Both the position numbers and the translations under genes were made by a program. A DNA stretch of 64,000 nt from an uncultured Lachnospiraceae bacterium (GTDB lineage: Bacteria; Bacillota; Clostridia; Lachnospirales; Lachnospiraceae), in assembly GCA_949155905.1 (NCBI GenBank), contig CASCWU010000002.1:1-64000 (forward strand), in the 5' to 3' direction. Below the pieces are notes generated by a model. That model saw nothing but the letters and a program-made list of their open reading frames with translations, was not told the DNA's origin and ran no database searches. Below are positions 18,058-26,696 of the stretch, piece after piece (the stretch's first letter is position 1; each line of letters begins with the position of its first letter).

Positions 18058-18323
18058 TGCTTTTCCTTTCTCAAAATCCTCTGAATACTCTTTTCTGACA
18101 AAAAATACCGCCCTGCCAGCTCCCGAACAGCCGCCCCTTTACGATATTCCAGGCAAATACTTTCATTTCTTTCCTTTAGTTCCTCGCGAATGCCGGTACG
18201 CTCTCCCCAAGCCCTTCTGGTATTTTCCTTTTTGGGGATATAAAGACACACCCCATCCGCATAATGTTGGATCAATTCTATCATTTCCGCAGGCAGTATC
18301 TGCTCTGCTCTTTTATAGCTCAT
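18054..18323 (-). CDS. CD3324-family small DNA-binding protein
   Basis: An 89-residue protein resembling the CD3324 family (Mor-like HTH): MSYKRAEQILPAEMIELIQ, YADGVCLYIPKKE, then a C-terminal HTH (GAAVRELAGRYFLSEKSIQR). The Tyr-rich N-terminal segment and the length match the family. Members are small transcription factors of unknown target, found in clostridia. Here it is coupled by a 4-bp overlap to a YesM-like kinase, suggesting control of the same sugar-uptake operon, perhaps as autoregulator of the operon. Confidence 0.85.
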   Translation of the reverse strand: MSYKRAEQILPAEMIELIQHYADGVCLYIPKKENTRRAWGERTGIREELKERNESICLEYRKGAAVRELAGRYFLSEKSIQRILRKEKQ

Positions 18324-18462
18324 ATTGCCCTCCGTTTACGTTTGCCCTGTTTTCTTACAGCACCGGATCGGCAACGGCTATCACTACCGCTTCGCTGTTT
18401 GGCGCTCTAACCGCTACCGAACAGCCAAAATATATTTTCTCATAAAGAGAATCCCCCTTTCC

Positions 18463-19440
18463 TTATACAGATACCGCCTGCAAGCTCTCTGCCAGATGCT
18501 GAACCGTTTCCAGCGGAAGATTAGAAAAAACGGCTATCTTTTCTACGGATACTGTTCCATCCTCTAACATCCGTTTGGCAACCTCTATATTTGCCTCTTG
18601 TATTCCTTCTTTCTTCCCTTCCTTCTTTCCTTTTTTCATTCCTTCTTTCATTCCTTCTTTCATTCCTTTTTTTTCCGCCTTTTGCGTTGCTTCATATATT
18701 TCACTTTCGAGATAGGAACGCATAATCTCTTCTTCATCATACAATACTATCATGATATCCAGCACCTCGCTTTCTTTGCTTTCCAAATATTCCTTTAAAA
18801 CGTTTTTATCCTTGCAAATGCGGATTGCTTCTACAATCGCCTTTTTGCTTCTGCCATATAGCTTCATCTGCTCGCTGCATATCTTTGTAAACAAAACGTA
18901 TTGATTGACAATATCTCCCTCTTCTCCATCATAAATCATGTTCACGGTTACTTCTATTCCGCATTTCATTCCCTCAAAAAATTCCTCCGTGAAGGAAATA
19001 GATGCTGGTTTTGTTTTCCGCTCTCCCGTATAAATCACATATAGCTCCGGCTTAGGCAGCTTTACCTTTTTACTTTTATAAAGATTCTGTTTGGTACGTT
19101 CCAGATAATCATGATAGGTCTGCACCAAATACAGCAAAGCACGAATAATAATATTTACCGTCCATGTAGATTGTGCCTCTACCAAAATCAACAGCCTATC
19201 TCCTACCATAAAGCCCAGATCATTGTAAATATTGTCCGTCAGGACATTTTTGATCGTAATATCCGTCAACTGTTCCTCCGTTACCTCTTTGTCCTCTGGA
19301 TGAAGCGCCTGGTATAACTGCAATAAATATTTTTTGTCTTGAAATAAATGTGTAAAAACACTATCCTTGATTGTGCGCTTCACTACCTTAGGGGAACCCT
19401 GTGTGATATTCTCTCTCTTTTCCTCCTCCAACCTTTTCAC
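18463..19440 (-). CDS. Rpn-family recombination-promoting nuclease/putative transposase
   Basis: A 325-residue protein of the Rpn/PD-(D/E)XK transposase-like family: KDSVFTHLFQDKKYLLQLY at the N-terminus, GDRLLILVEAQSTWTVN, where the E-x-Q triad sits, and PELYVIYTG. The nuclease fold covers roughly residues 20-200. Residues ~255-280 are a Lys/Gly/Glu repeat (MKEG units) that likely forms a charged helix. The start is GTG, 6 bases after AAAGGA. RpnA-type proteins stimulate RecA-independent DNA transfer in E. coli; nothing shows that this copy is mobile, as no flanking inverted repeats or duplications were seen. A second family member lies at 40103-41263. Confidence 0.85.
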   Translation of the reverse strand: MKRLEEEKRENITQGSPKVVKRTIKDSVFTHLFQDKKYLLQLYQALHPEDKEVTEEQLTDITIKNVLTDNIYNDLGFMVGDRLLILVEAQSTWTVNIIIRALLYLVQTYHDYLERTKQNLYKSKKVKLPKPELYVIYTGERKTKPASISFTEEFFEGMKCGIEVTVNMIYDGEEGDIVNQYVLFTKICSEQMKLYGRSKKAIVEAIRICKDKNVLKEYLESKESEVLDIMIVLYDEEEIMRSYLESEIYEATQKAEKKGMKEGMKEGMKKGKKEGKKEGIQEANIEVAKRMLEDGTVSVEKIAVFSNLPLETVQHLAESLQAVSV

Positions 19441-19513
19441 CTGTTTTCCTTTTGAATTGTCTTACCTTATCCGTTCCTTTCTATCTCCATCATAACATAA
19501 AAAATTTTTTCTT

Positions 19514-20452
19514 TCAATGCACTTTCTCCCTTTTCTCATTTTTACCTTTTCCCGCAAACCCGGAAGAAATCGCCCCTGTCGGGCAACTGGCTTTACACGC
19601 TCCGCAGCGGATACATTCCGGGCTGTTGATATGCTTTGTCACCTCGACCTCCATCGGACAGACCCGCTCACAGGCCTTGCAGCCAATACATTTTAAGGAG
19701 TCCAGCTCCATCTGGAAAAAACTAAACCGATTGAAAAGAGAATAAAAGGCTCCCAGCGGACAGAGATAACGGCAAAACGGACGCGGAAGCAAAACCGATG
19801 CTGCCAGAATGACCAGCAAAAGAAACAACTTCCAGTTCCACAAGGCTCCTGCCGCCGCCCGTAGCTGCGGATTCATCAGCAGTCCCGGGACTCCGCCCTC
19901 CAGGGTTCCGGCCGGACAGATATATTGGCAGAAATAGGGCGGGTTAATTCCAGTTTTTGTCACGGCAAAGGCCGGAAGCAGGATTACCAGAAACAGCAGG
20001 ATTCCATATTTCAGATACCGCGCAGAGGAATCCAGTTTTTTCCATATCCCTTTCCCTTTGCCAAAAGGCAGGTGCTTCCAAAGCGGAATGTTCCGTATCA
20101 GCGGAAGCCTCCTGATTTGATACAGCAAGTCCTGTATCAGTCCGAATGGACAAAGCAAGCCGCATACCACACGCCCCAGCAGGATACCAAAGAGCAGCAG
20201 CATTCCCAGCACGTAAAACGGAAAGCGGCGGTGCCGTCCGCCCAATACCGTCTGCAGGGCTCCTATCGGGCAGGCGCCCAGGGCTCCCGGACAGGAATAG
20301 CAGTTGAGTACCGGAACACAGATTGCCTTGCTGCTTCCGGTATAAATCCGCCCCTTCCGAAATCCAAGCAAATAGCCATTGAACAATACTGCCGCGCTAA
20401 GCTGAATGATCCGTTGTTTCGGGTTCAGCCGATTCCGATGCACTCGAGACAT
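19514..20452 (-). CDS. NapH-like membrane 4Fe-4S protein
   Basis: A 312-residue polytopic membrane protein with several Cys clusters: CYSCPGALGACPIGA near residue 55, LCPFG, CQYICPAG and CRYLCPLGA at the membrane face, and two C-terminal ferredoxin-type clusters (CIGCKACERVCP and CIRCGACKASCP). It likely passes electrons across or along the membrane, as NapH/CcdA-linked proteins do. It is the last of a three-gene redox operon (TlpA-type lipoprotein, CXXC micro-protein, this gene) with overlapping coding regions, so it may supply electrons to the extracellular thioredoxin-like partner. Confidence 0.9.
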   Translation of the reverse strand: MSRVHRNRLNPKQRIIQLSAAVLFNGYLLGFRKGRIYTGSSKAICVPVLNCYSCPGALGACPIGALQTVLGGRHRRFPFYVLGMLLLFGILLGRVVCGLLCPFGLIQDLLYQIRRLPLIRNIPLWKHLPFGKGKGIWKKLDSSARYLKYGILLFLVILLPAFAVTKTGINPPYFCQYICPAGTLEGGVPGLLMNPQLRAAAGALWNWKLFLLLVILAASVLLPRPFCRYLCPLGAFYSLFNRFSFFQMELDSLKCIGCKACERVCPMEVEVTKHINSPECIRCGACKASCPTGAISSGFAGKGKNEKREKVH

Positions 20453-20568
20453 ATCCTCACCGCCTTTTTCATAACCTCCAGATACTCCTCCTGCCCGATA
20501 CCAATGCCGATAAAGGAAAGCGATAACAAAAGAAGAACTAGCCTAAGCACGTTTCTTTTATTCCTCAT
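20425..20568 (-). CDS. CD1871A-type CXXC micro-protein (47 residues)
   Basis: A 47-residue ORF between the TlpA-like and the 4Fe-4S genes. It overlaps the first by 11 bp and the second by 28 bp, which strongly suggests translational coupling. It has a basic start (MRNKRN), one hydrophobic helix (VLRLVLLLLSLSFIGIGIG), and ends with ICLECIGIG, the CXXC motif characteristic of the clostridial CD1871A-type proteins. A membrane-bound redox shuttle between its two neighbours is a reasonable inference. The conserved placement and motif make this a real gene despite its size. Confidence 0.85.
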   Translation of the reverse strand: MRNKRNVLRLVLLLLSLSFIGIGIGQEEYLEVMKKAVRICLECIGIG

Positions 20569-21373
20569 CCAGCTCTACCTCTTCCTTTCCGCTCTCCCGC
20601 AAAGCCTTGTTTAATGCCTCTGTATAAACTGTCTGAAACTCCTGCTTTCCACCGATGATAACATCGCCTGCCAGATTGCCGTCGCTGTCTACAAAAATAG
20701 TCGTCGGCGTATACATCACGGCATAACAAAGCGCTTCAAAATCACCATCCCCGGACAACAGTGTAATCCCGTCAAAATTTACTTCCTCCAGGATTTCAGT
20801 GACATCCTCCTCGGATCCGCTTCCGTCCAGGCAAACCGTCACCACCTGTACCCGTTCCGGCAAAAGCCTGGAAAACTTCGCCAAATCCGGCATTTCCGAA
20901 ATACATGGCCCACAGCTTGTCGCCCAAAAATTGATGACTGTCATATCCTTTTTTGCCAAGTCCTCCTCCGTAAACGTTTCGCCTGAAAGCGTCGCTGCCT
21001 GGAAGCTCTTTAAAATTTCTTTTGAAGCATCTTCTGTATCTTTTTCCTCTGTATCCTTTTCCTCTACATCTGCCTCATTCCCATCTGTCAAATCCTGCCC
21101 GTCTTCTCCATCCTTCGTTTCTTCTTCCTGCTCTCCTTCTCCATCCTCCGTTTCTTCTTCCTGCTCTCCTTCTCCACCCTCCGTTTCTTCTTCCTGTCCG
21201 CCTTCTCCGCCTTTCGTTTCTTCCTCCTGTTGGTTTTCCTCCTGGCGCTTCCCTGCCTCTCCATCCTGCTGCGACTTTCCCTTACAGCCTGCGAAGGCGG
21301 CCGTTCCAACGGATAGCACCAACATAATTCCTATTACAAATGCAAGATTTTTTCTCCTTCTTATCAGCTTCAT
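20558..21373 (-). CDS. TlpA-like thioredoxin lipoprotein with repeat linker
   Basis: A 271-residue exported thiol-disulfide protein. The signal peptide ends in a lipobox-like FAGC (Cys30). An acidic linker follows, in which residues 50-93 are four copies of an 11-residue unit of the type EEETEDGEGEQ. The C-terminal ~150 residues are a TlpA/ResA thioredoxin fold with active site WATSCGPCISEMPDL (Cys-Gly-Pro-Cys) and the cis-Pro loop YTPTTIFVD. It probably reduces or oxidises thiols at the outer face of the membrane. It is first in the redox operon with the CXXC micro-protein and NapH-like protein. Confidence 0.9.
   Translation of the reverse strand: MKLIRRRKNLAFVIGIMLVLSVGTAAFAGCKGKSQQDGEAGKRQEENQQEEETKGGEGGQEEETEGGEGEQEEETEDGEGEQEEETKDGEDGQDLTDGNEADVEEKDTEEKDTEDASKEILKSFQAATLSGETFTEEDLAKKDMTVINFWATSCGPCISEMPDLAKFSRLLPERVQVVTVCLDGSGSEEDVTEILEEVNFDGITLLSGDGDFEALCYAVMYTPTTIFVDSDGNLAGDVIIGGKQEFQTVYTEALNKALRESGKEEVELDEE
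21095..21226. repeat. 4 x 33-bp in-frame minisatellite in the TlpA-like gene
   Basis: Four tandem 33-bp units encode EEETKGGEGGQ, EEETEGGEGEQ, EEETEDGEGEQ and EEETKDGEDGQ in the linker between lipid anchor and thioredoxin domain. The unit length is a multiple of three, so copy-number change would alter only the linker length. Confidence 0.9.
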
Positions 21374-21544
21374 TTTATTTCTTCCTTTCTTTTCGATATC
21401 ATATGCTGTTTTCCAAAAAATCCTCCTCCCTACTTGACTTTCTGAGAAAAAAAGCCGAAAATAAAGCTAAGCACGTCAAAGTGCCTTCGGCCTTTGGCAA
21501 ATTCGTAAAAGCAAGCAGGGCAACCGCCCGGAAAGGTGTGTATT

Positions 21545-23266
21545 ATGGCTTCTGATTATACTCCTGTGCGTTCCACCTCCACCAATAACAATCCCCGTTC
21601 TCCCCGGCAGGTATCGTATTCCTCCAGCTCCTCTGCAAGCGCTTCCGTAGGAGATCGGGCAGCGGCTTCTCTTCAAAAAGGTCAGACCGTCCGCGGCCAG
21701 GTGACAAATATCACCGCACGCGATATCAGCCTGCAAATGGAAAACGGACAGAACCTGACCGCACGTTATAACGACACTTTGGAGCTGTTGATTGGCGACC
21801 AGGCCAGCTTTCGGGTCATATCGGCCGATGAACAGGGCATTTTTCTTCGTCCGCTTTATCCAGGCAGTCAGGGTGCCTCCCGGGCAGATACTACCATTTT
21901 AAAGGCTCTGGATGCGGCTGCCTTGCCTGTCACCGAACGGAATGTTGCGCTTGTTTCCTCTCTGCTCAAAAACAACCTGCCGATCCATGCGCAAATGTTA
22001 AATACCATTCTCCAGCAGGTCTTCCGCAACCCGGATATTTCAATAGAAAACCTGGTGACAATGAACCGGATGGGACTGCCGATTGAACCAGATACGACTC
22101 AATGGTTTGAAAATTACTGCAACCTGGAGCATCAGCTGCTCGGACAGCTTCAGGAGGTGACAGCAGAAGCCTTTGCCCATTTACAACAGCTCCTTTCAGA
22201 AAATCCCCAGGCCGCCGTTTCGTTTGCCGGACAATTACTGGATATCCCGGAAAACCTTTCCTTCCTCCTGCCGGAAAGCCAACTGCCAGAAGGCATCGAA
22301 GGCCAGATGGGAAACGGAGACACTGCCGGAGAAACCATACAGGCAGACAGCAGCGCTGCATCTGCCAAAGCAGCAGAACTTCTAGCAGAAGAGGAAGCTG
22401 GTGCTACTTCTGGCCAAAACAACATAGGAACCCCTCAAACCTCTGATTCCCCGCTTGGCAGCTTCCTGGGGCTTCTAAAAAGCTGGCAGCTTCCCGGGGG
22501 ATTAAGCCTTCAGGAAAACCCGCCAGATTCCCAAAACATGGTTCAGGTATTAAAGTCCATCCTTTCCGGCGCTGCCAAGAGCGAGCATGCCGGAGGTGTC
22601 CGCGCCCTGCTGGAGCATCCGTTTTTTCAGCAGCTTACCCAAGATCTCTACCAGCAGAATTGGACGCTTTCCCCAGAGGATTTACTGAAAAAGGAAGCGG
22701 TTTCCAAGCTATACGAGCGTCTGCTCTCCCAGCTTAACCGTCTTGAGGAAGCAGGCTCCGGAGGTGGAGGCCGCCAAAGCGCCGTCAGTCAGGCAAAACA
22801 AAATCTGGGCTTTTTAAATACCTTAAACGAGCTGTATACCTATGTCCAGCTTCCGCTCCGTCTATCCGGGGAACAGACACACGCCGATCTCTATGTTTAT
22901 ACCAATAAACGCTCCTCCGGCCGTCAGGAGGATGGTTCCGTCTCCTGCCTGCTCCATCTGACGATGAGCCATCTGGGCCTTTTAGATATCCGCGTCCGCC
23001 TGAACGCCGGCCAGGTAAAAACACTCTTTTACCTGGAGGATAAAGCCGCTGCCGCCTTAATTGAAGCGCATTTACCGGAATTAGACGAGGCCGTTTCACG
23101 TCATGGGGTTTCTATGACCTCAGAGGTTATCCGCCAGTCCCTGCGGACCGCCAGGAAGGAGCAGAAAGCCGACGCGGAACAGGACTCCCCGTTTCTGCAA
23201 AGCCTCCTTGACACAGATATGATTCCTTCCTCTGTCCATCGTTATTCCTTTGATATCCGGGCGTAG
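21545..23266 (+). CDS. Orphan FliK-like protein (flagellar hook-length control C-terminal domain)
   Basis: A 573-residue protein. The N-terminus is Ser/Thr-rich and disordered; residues ~45-110 form a beta-rich segment (GQTVRGQVTNITARDISLQM), and a helical Gln/Leu-rich middle follows. The C-terminal ~110 residues (LPLRLSGEQTHADLYVYT ... LGLLDIRVRLNAGQVKTLFY) match the Flg_hook/FliK C-terminal domain. An in-frame GTG exists at 21536, but the ATG at 21545 follows AAAGG by a normal spacing. No other flagellar gene is visible in the window, so the protein may have a non-flagellar role. It converges on a PilZ-containing gene. Confidence 0.75.
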   Translation: MASDYTPVRSTSTNNNPRSPRQVSYSSSSSASASVGDRAAASLQKGQTVRGQVTNITARDISLQMENGQNLTARYNDTLELLIGDQASFRVISADEQGIFLRPLYPGSQGASRADTTILKALDAAALPVTERNVALVSSLLKNNLPIHAQMLNTILQQVFRNPDISIENLVTMNRMGLPIEPDTTQWFENYCNLEHQLLGQLQEVTAEAFAHLQQLLSENPQAAVSFAGQLLDIPENLSFLLPESQLPEGIEGQMGNGDTAGETIQADSSAASAKAAELLAEEEAGATSGQNNIGTPQTSDSPLGSFLGLLKSWQLPGGLSLQENPPDSQNMVQVLKSILSGAAKSEHAGGVRALLEHPFFQQLTQDLYQQNWTLSPEDLLKKEAVSKLYERLLSQLNRLEEAGSGGGGRQSAVSQAKQNLGFLNTLNELYTYVQLPLRLSGEQTHADLYVYTNKRSSGRQEDGSVSCLLHLTMSHLGLLDIRVRLNAGQVKTLFYLEDKAAAALIEAHLPELDEAVSRHGVSMTSEVIRQSLRTARKEQKADAEQDSPFLQSLLDTDMIPSSVHRYSFDIRA

Positions 23267-23420
23267 CGCGCACGGAGTTCATTTTTGTGAGTGTGTGCAT
23301 AATGAGTATGGTTACTGCCGCAACCGCGCCCCGGTGCAGGAACTCCGCTTTGTAGGGAGACACCAGGAGCAGATAAGGTATGACTCCCCTCTCTGCTCCC
23401 GGCGGCCTCTCCGGCGGATG

Positions 23421-25073
23421 TCAGGCCTGTTCCTCTAACTCTTCAAAAATATAATCTAAAATCGACGGAAAGCCTACAAATTCACAGCCATACAATCTTC
23501 TGCCATTCTCCTGCGCGTCCTCTCTGATAATCTTTACCACACAATAAAACCTGGCGTCCTCCCGGTCTAATAAATGCAGCATCGCATTAAAATAATAGCC
23601 TACCGGCAGTATGCTCTCTGTCTGAAAGCCGATTCCCGTTCTGGATACATTTGTCACCTCAATCGGAGCCTCCACATTCCCCACCTGGTCGTTATCCTGA
23701 CGAAACAGCGACGAAACGGTCAGCTTTAGTCCTACCGGGACACGCTTTGCCCGGCGCTTTTCTGAAAAATCACTCATGTTCTTGTTCCCCCTTTTGTTAT
23801 CTTTCTGGTATCTCCTGCTGCTTTTTTTCAAAGCCTCTCTCCTTATCGCTTCCTGTAAAAGCTTCGGCTGTATTTCCGGATACGTCCATTCCTCTATTGC
23901 CGGAAGCTTCTCTGTCTCGCAGAAGCGAAGCTCCTTGATTTCATAATGCAGCTCCGGCTCCATAGCCTCTATTTCTGCCGCAAACAGCATTCCAAAGGAT
24001 TCCTCGCCATAGAAATTCCAGGGTGCGGTTACGGAATATATACAAACCGGCCAAATCTCGTACCCTGTCGCTCCGGTTTCCTCATATAACTCCCGCCTGG
24101 CCGTCTCCTCCAAGCTCTCTCCGTTCTCCCGGTGTCCGCCTGGTATTTCCCAGGTAAGACGATCCTGATGTCTGCCAAGCACCCATTTTCCCTGATATCT
24201 GGCAAGAATAACCGCAAATTTCACCGGCTTCTCCTCTGCCGCCTCATAAAAACGTATCGTCATCTGGTTCAGCCAGCGGGCAACTCCATCCTCCTCATTG
24301 CTGCCAATCACACCCGTTGCCACTTTTTTTAGCTCGTCCACTGCGTTTTCTACCGCGTAACACTCCTCTGAGATTTCAAACATCGGAATATCGTTGATCG
24401 CATCTCCAAAGGAAACGACTCGCTCACAGCCCCAGAGGCGCTTTAGCTTTTGAATCGCCTCTGCCTTCGTCGCTTTAGCCGGCATAATCTCGCACCAGTA
24501 CTCCGGGCGATACAGCTCCTGCTGAAGCGTACAGCGAAATCTCTTATCTCCCTCAAAAGAATCGTATACCGGCCTAAGCTCCTCCTGCTCTCCGATACAG
24601 GTAAAATAAAATATTTCCCCCTGATAAAGCTCTTCCTCTGTCTCTACCGGACGGAGACGCCTGTCCCCCTCCCGCTTGCTCAGATAGCGGCGGATTCCTT
24701 CGTTTTCTTTCCCCGTTATCCAGGAAACCTTTTCCACTCCCTCTACAAAGGAATAGACCAACGGACTGATTCCATGCTCCCTTACTATCTGCCGAACCTG
24801 CATCCGCTCCTCTGCAGTAAACCCCTCCCTGGACACAATCTCTCCGCTGGCCGGATGAAAAATAAAGGCTCCGTTATATGCAATTACCGGGATATCCGTC
24901 GAAAGCCCCTTTGTCACTACAGAGGCAGACACCAATGATCTCGCTGTCGCATAGGTAAACAGCATTCCCCGCTTTACCAACTTATTGAGGATTTGGATGC
25001 TGGTCTCGCTGATTTTATCCTCCCGGTTTAATAAAGTACCGTCCAAATCTGTTACATACAGCGTTTTCCCCAT
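23421..25073 (-). CDS. HAD-IIB phosphatase / Nudix hydrolase / PilZ fusion protein
   Basis: One uninterrupted 550-residue frame with three domains. Residues 1-~275 are a Cof-type HAD-IIB phosphatase with DLDGTLLNR (nucleophile Asp) and SFGDAINDIPMFE. Residues ~280-405 are a Nudix hydrolase with the complete box GGHRENGESLEETARRELYE followed by ETGA. Residues 433-550 are a PilZ c-di-GMP-binding domain with RRAKR (RxxxR) and NVSRTG (NxSxxG). Met433 (ATG at 23777) is preceded by AAAAGGGGG at normal spacing, so the PilZ part may also, or only, be made as a separate 118-residue protein. If truly fused, it would couple metabolite or nucleotide hydrolysis to c-di-GMP. Confidence 0.85.
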   Translation of the reverse strand: MGKTLYVTDLDGTLLNREDKISETSIQILNKLVKRGMLFTYATARSLVSASVVTKGLSTDIPVIAYNGAFIFHPASGEIVSREGFTAEERMQVRQIVREHGISPLVYSFVEGVEKVSWITGKENEGIRRYLSKREGDRRLRPVETEEELYQGEIFYFTCIGEQEELRPVYDSFEGDKRFRCTLQQELYRPEYWCEIMPAKATKAEAIQKLKRLWGCERVVSFGDAINDIPMFEISEECYAVENAVDELKKVATGVIGSNEEDGVARWLNQMTIRFYEAAEEKPVKFAVILARYQGKWVLGRHQDRLTWEIPGGHRENGESLEETARRELYEETGATGYEIWPVCIYSVTAPWNFYGEESFGMLFAAEIEAMEPELHYEIKELRFCETEKLPAIEEWTYPEIQPKLLQEAIRREALKKSSRRYQKDNKRGNKNMSDFSEKRRAKRVPVGLKLTVSSLFRQDNDQVGNVEAPIEVTNVSRTGIGFQTESILPVGYYFNAMLHLLDREDARFYCVVKIIREDAQENGRRLYGCEFVGFPSILDYIFEELEEQA

Positions 25074-25115
25074 TTTCTTCCCCCCTTCCTGTCTTTTATC
25101 ATGAATATCAGAGAA

Positions 25116-25745
25116 CTAATCCAGCAGATTCCTTGGCCGCAGCACGATTACCTGAGCCTCCTCGGGTTCGTCTGTTTCCAGCTCGCTGCCTGCCGCCACC
25201 TTCACACGATCCATTTTTTCCAGGAATTCTTCTACCGTTCCTAGCACATCAAAGCCAAAGCCTTCCTCGTCATTCCGGTAGTGCATCGGAACCACAAGCC
25301 TTGGCTCTGTTTTTTTCACCAGCTCTGCTGCCTGTCCTGCATCTATCGTATAATGCCCGCCAACCGGAAGCAGCAGCACATCGACTCCCTTTAACACCTC
25401 TATCTGCTCCGGCTCCGGCTCGCAGCCCAGATCCCCTACATGCGCCAGCCTGGTTTTCCCATCGCTTAACAGAGTAAACCGATTCTCGCCCCGTCTCTCA
25501 CCCTTTACCTCATCGTGATAAGTATCCATCTGTTCCACAGTAAACGGGTTTTTCTCTGCTTCCCACAAGCCTATTCCGTCCCGGTAATTATGGTCTCCAT
25601 GCTCATGGCTGCACAGCACCAGATTCGCCCTCTCCCGGATCGAAGCCAGTCCCGGCACACTGCCGTCTGCATACGGATCGAGAATCACGGTAAAACCATC
25701 CTTTTCTACCTTAAAACAGGAATGTCCTATCCATGTCAGTTTCAT
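25116..25745 (-). CDS. UlaG-like MBL-fold hydrolase
   Basis: A 209-residue metallo-beta-lactamase-fold protein of the UlaG/UPF0173 type: start MKLTWIGHSCFKVE, the metal motif CSHEHGDHNY, then LAHVGDLGCEP and VVPMHYRND with further ligands. The short length and the IGHSCF opening are typical. The substrate is unknown; relatives act on lactones or phosphodiesters. It lies 41 bp beyond the DpnII-type nuclease gene stop in the same direction and may simply be a neighbour of the restriction cluster. Confidence 0.88.
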   Translation of the reverse strand: MKLTWIGHSCFKVEKDGFTVILDPYADGSVPGLASIRERANLVLCSHEHGDHNYRDGIGLWEAEKNPFTVEQMDTYHDEVKGERRGENRFTLLSDGKTRLAHVGDLGCEPEPEQIEVLKGVDVLLLPVGGHYTIDAGQAAELVKKTEPRLVVPMHYRNDEEGFGFDVLGTVEEFLEKMDRVKVAAGSELETDEPEEAQVIVLRPRNLLD

Positions 25746-25786
25746 GTTGATTCATCCTTTCTTTTTTTATTTTCTCTTTTACTTTC

Positions 25787-26659
25787 CTACCGGAATACCT
25801 GCTCCATAATCCCCTGCTCCATATCGTCGATATTATAAATCGTCTCCATCACCTCAAACGTCTCCCGCAGGTTTCCTCTGGCATTTTTCCAGCCGCTTCC
25901 GTCGGTAAACCAGACAAAGGTAAACCCTTCTATCGTATCAGCCTCCTGGGAGAGCATTTTATAGCTTCTTGCTGTTTCGTTCAGCTTAGAGCCGCTGCTG
26001 CCGTAAAAATTTGTCTCAATTCCGTAGATCATCCCTTCTGTCCGAATGACAAAATCAAACCGCTTCGCGGCCTTCCCCTCGTTGGAAAGCGCAGATAAAT
26101 CTATGTTCCACCGTCTTTCAATATCCTTTAAATACATTTCCTTAAAATACGTCCGATCCTTTACAAAGCCTGCCGCCGCAATATAACGCTCTACCAGATC
26201 CTCCATCTGATGGCCGCCCCGGTTTTTCCGCCCGTTGGAATCCAGCCCGGTCTCCACGCCCATCACATAATCCACCAGGTTATTGACCAGATGTTTGGCC
26301 AGCAGATCAAACAGTCCGGTTTTTCTCATAAATACCTGATACTGCTCTACCGGATAATTTCTCTCATCAAAACGGTAGCGGTAAGCGCCCTCTTCATCCT
26401 GTGCATAGATTTCATTGCTGCGAACTGCCAGTAAAAGAGGAATGCAGGCCAGAGTCTGCGGATATTTTGTTACAATCCGTTCAAAATCCCCCTCCGGATC
26501 CTTAGAGCCGATCAGGGTATTTAAAATATTCAGTTCTACTTTTACCTCCTCTACGTTTTTTACCACCTTTTCAAAATCAATATAGTAATCATACCCGGAA
26601 ATGCTTGGCCGAAACTTTCCAAGCCAGGCATCAAAGTCTCTCTCTTTTGTTCCCTTCAT
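25787..26659 (-). CDS. dpnB: DpnII-type restriction endonuclease (GATC)
   Basis: A 290-residue type II endonuclease closely resembling R.DpnII. Shared stretches include NILNTLIGSKD, LVDYVMGVETGLDSNGRKNR, KRFDFVIRTEGMIYGIETNF with PD-(D/E)XK-type acidic residues, GSSGSKLNETARSYKM and FVWFTDGSGWKNARGNLRET. It should cut unmethylated GATC. It is the last gene of a three-gene operon in the order of the pneumococcal system (dpnM, dpnA, dpnB). Length matches the family, and no lesion is visible. Confidence 0.95.
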   Translation of the reverse strand: MKGTKERDFDAWLGKFRPSISGYDYYIDFEKVVKNVEEVKVELNILNTLIGSKDPEGDFERIVTKYPQTLACIPLLLAVRSNEIYAQDEEGAYRYRFDERNYPVEQYQVFMRKTGLFDLLAKHLVNNLVDYVMGVETGLDSNGRKNRGGHQMEDLVERYIAAAGFVKDRTYFKEMYLKDIERRWNIDLSALSNEGKAAKRFDFVIRTEGMIYGIETNFYGSSGSKLNETARSYKMLSQEADTIEGFTFVWFTDGSGWKNARGNLRETFEVMETIYNIDDMEQGIMEQVFR

Positions 26660-26696
26660 TCTTTCCTCGCCTCCCGTTTTCTACTTTTTGCTCCTT

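Noticed and set aside
18463-19440. Insertion sequence carrying a transposase
   Set aside because: The Rpn-type product is transposase-like, but no terminal inverted repeats or target duplications were found around either Rpn gene.
23421-25073. HAD-Nudix-PilZ frame as an assembly artefact
   Set aside because: Codon use is continuous and the junction is clean; an internal start explains separate products without invoking error, so it is kept as a feature.
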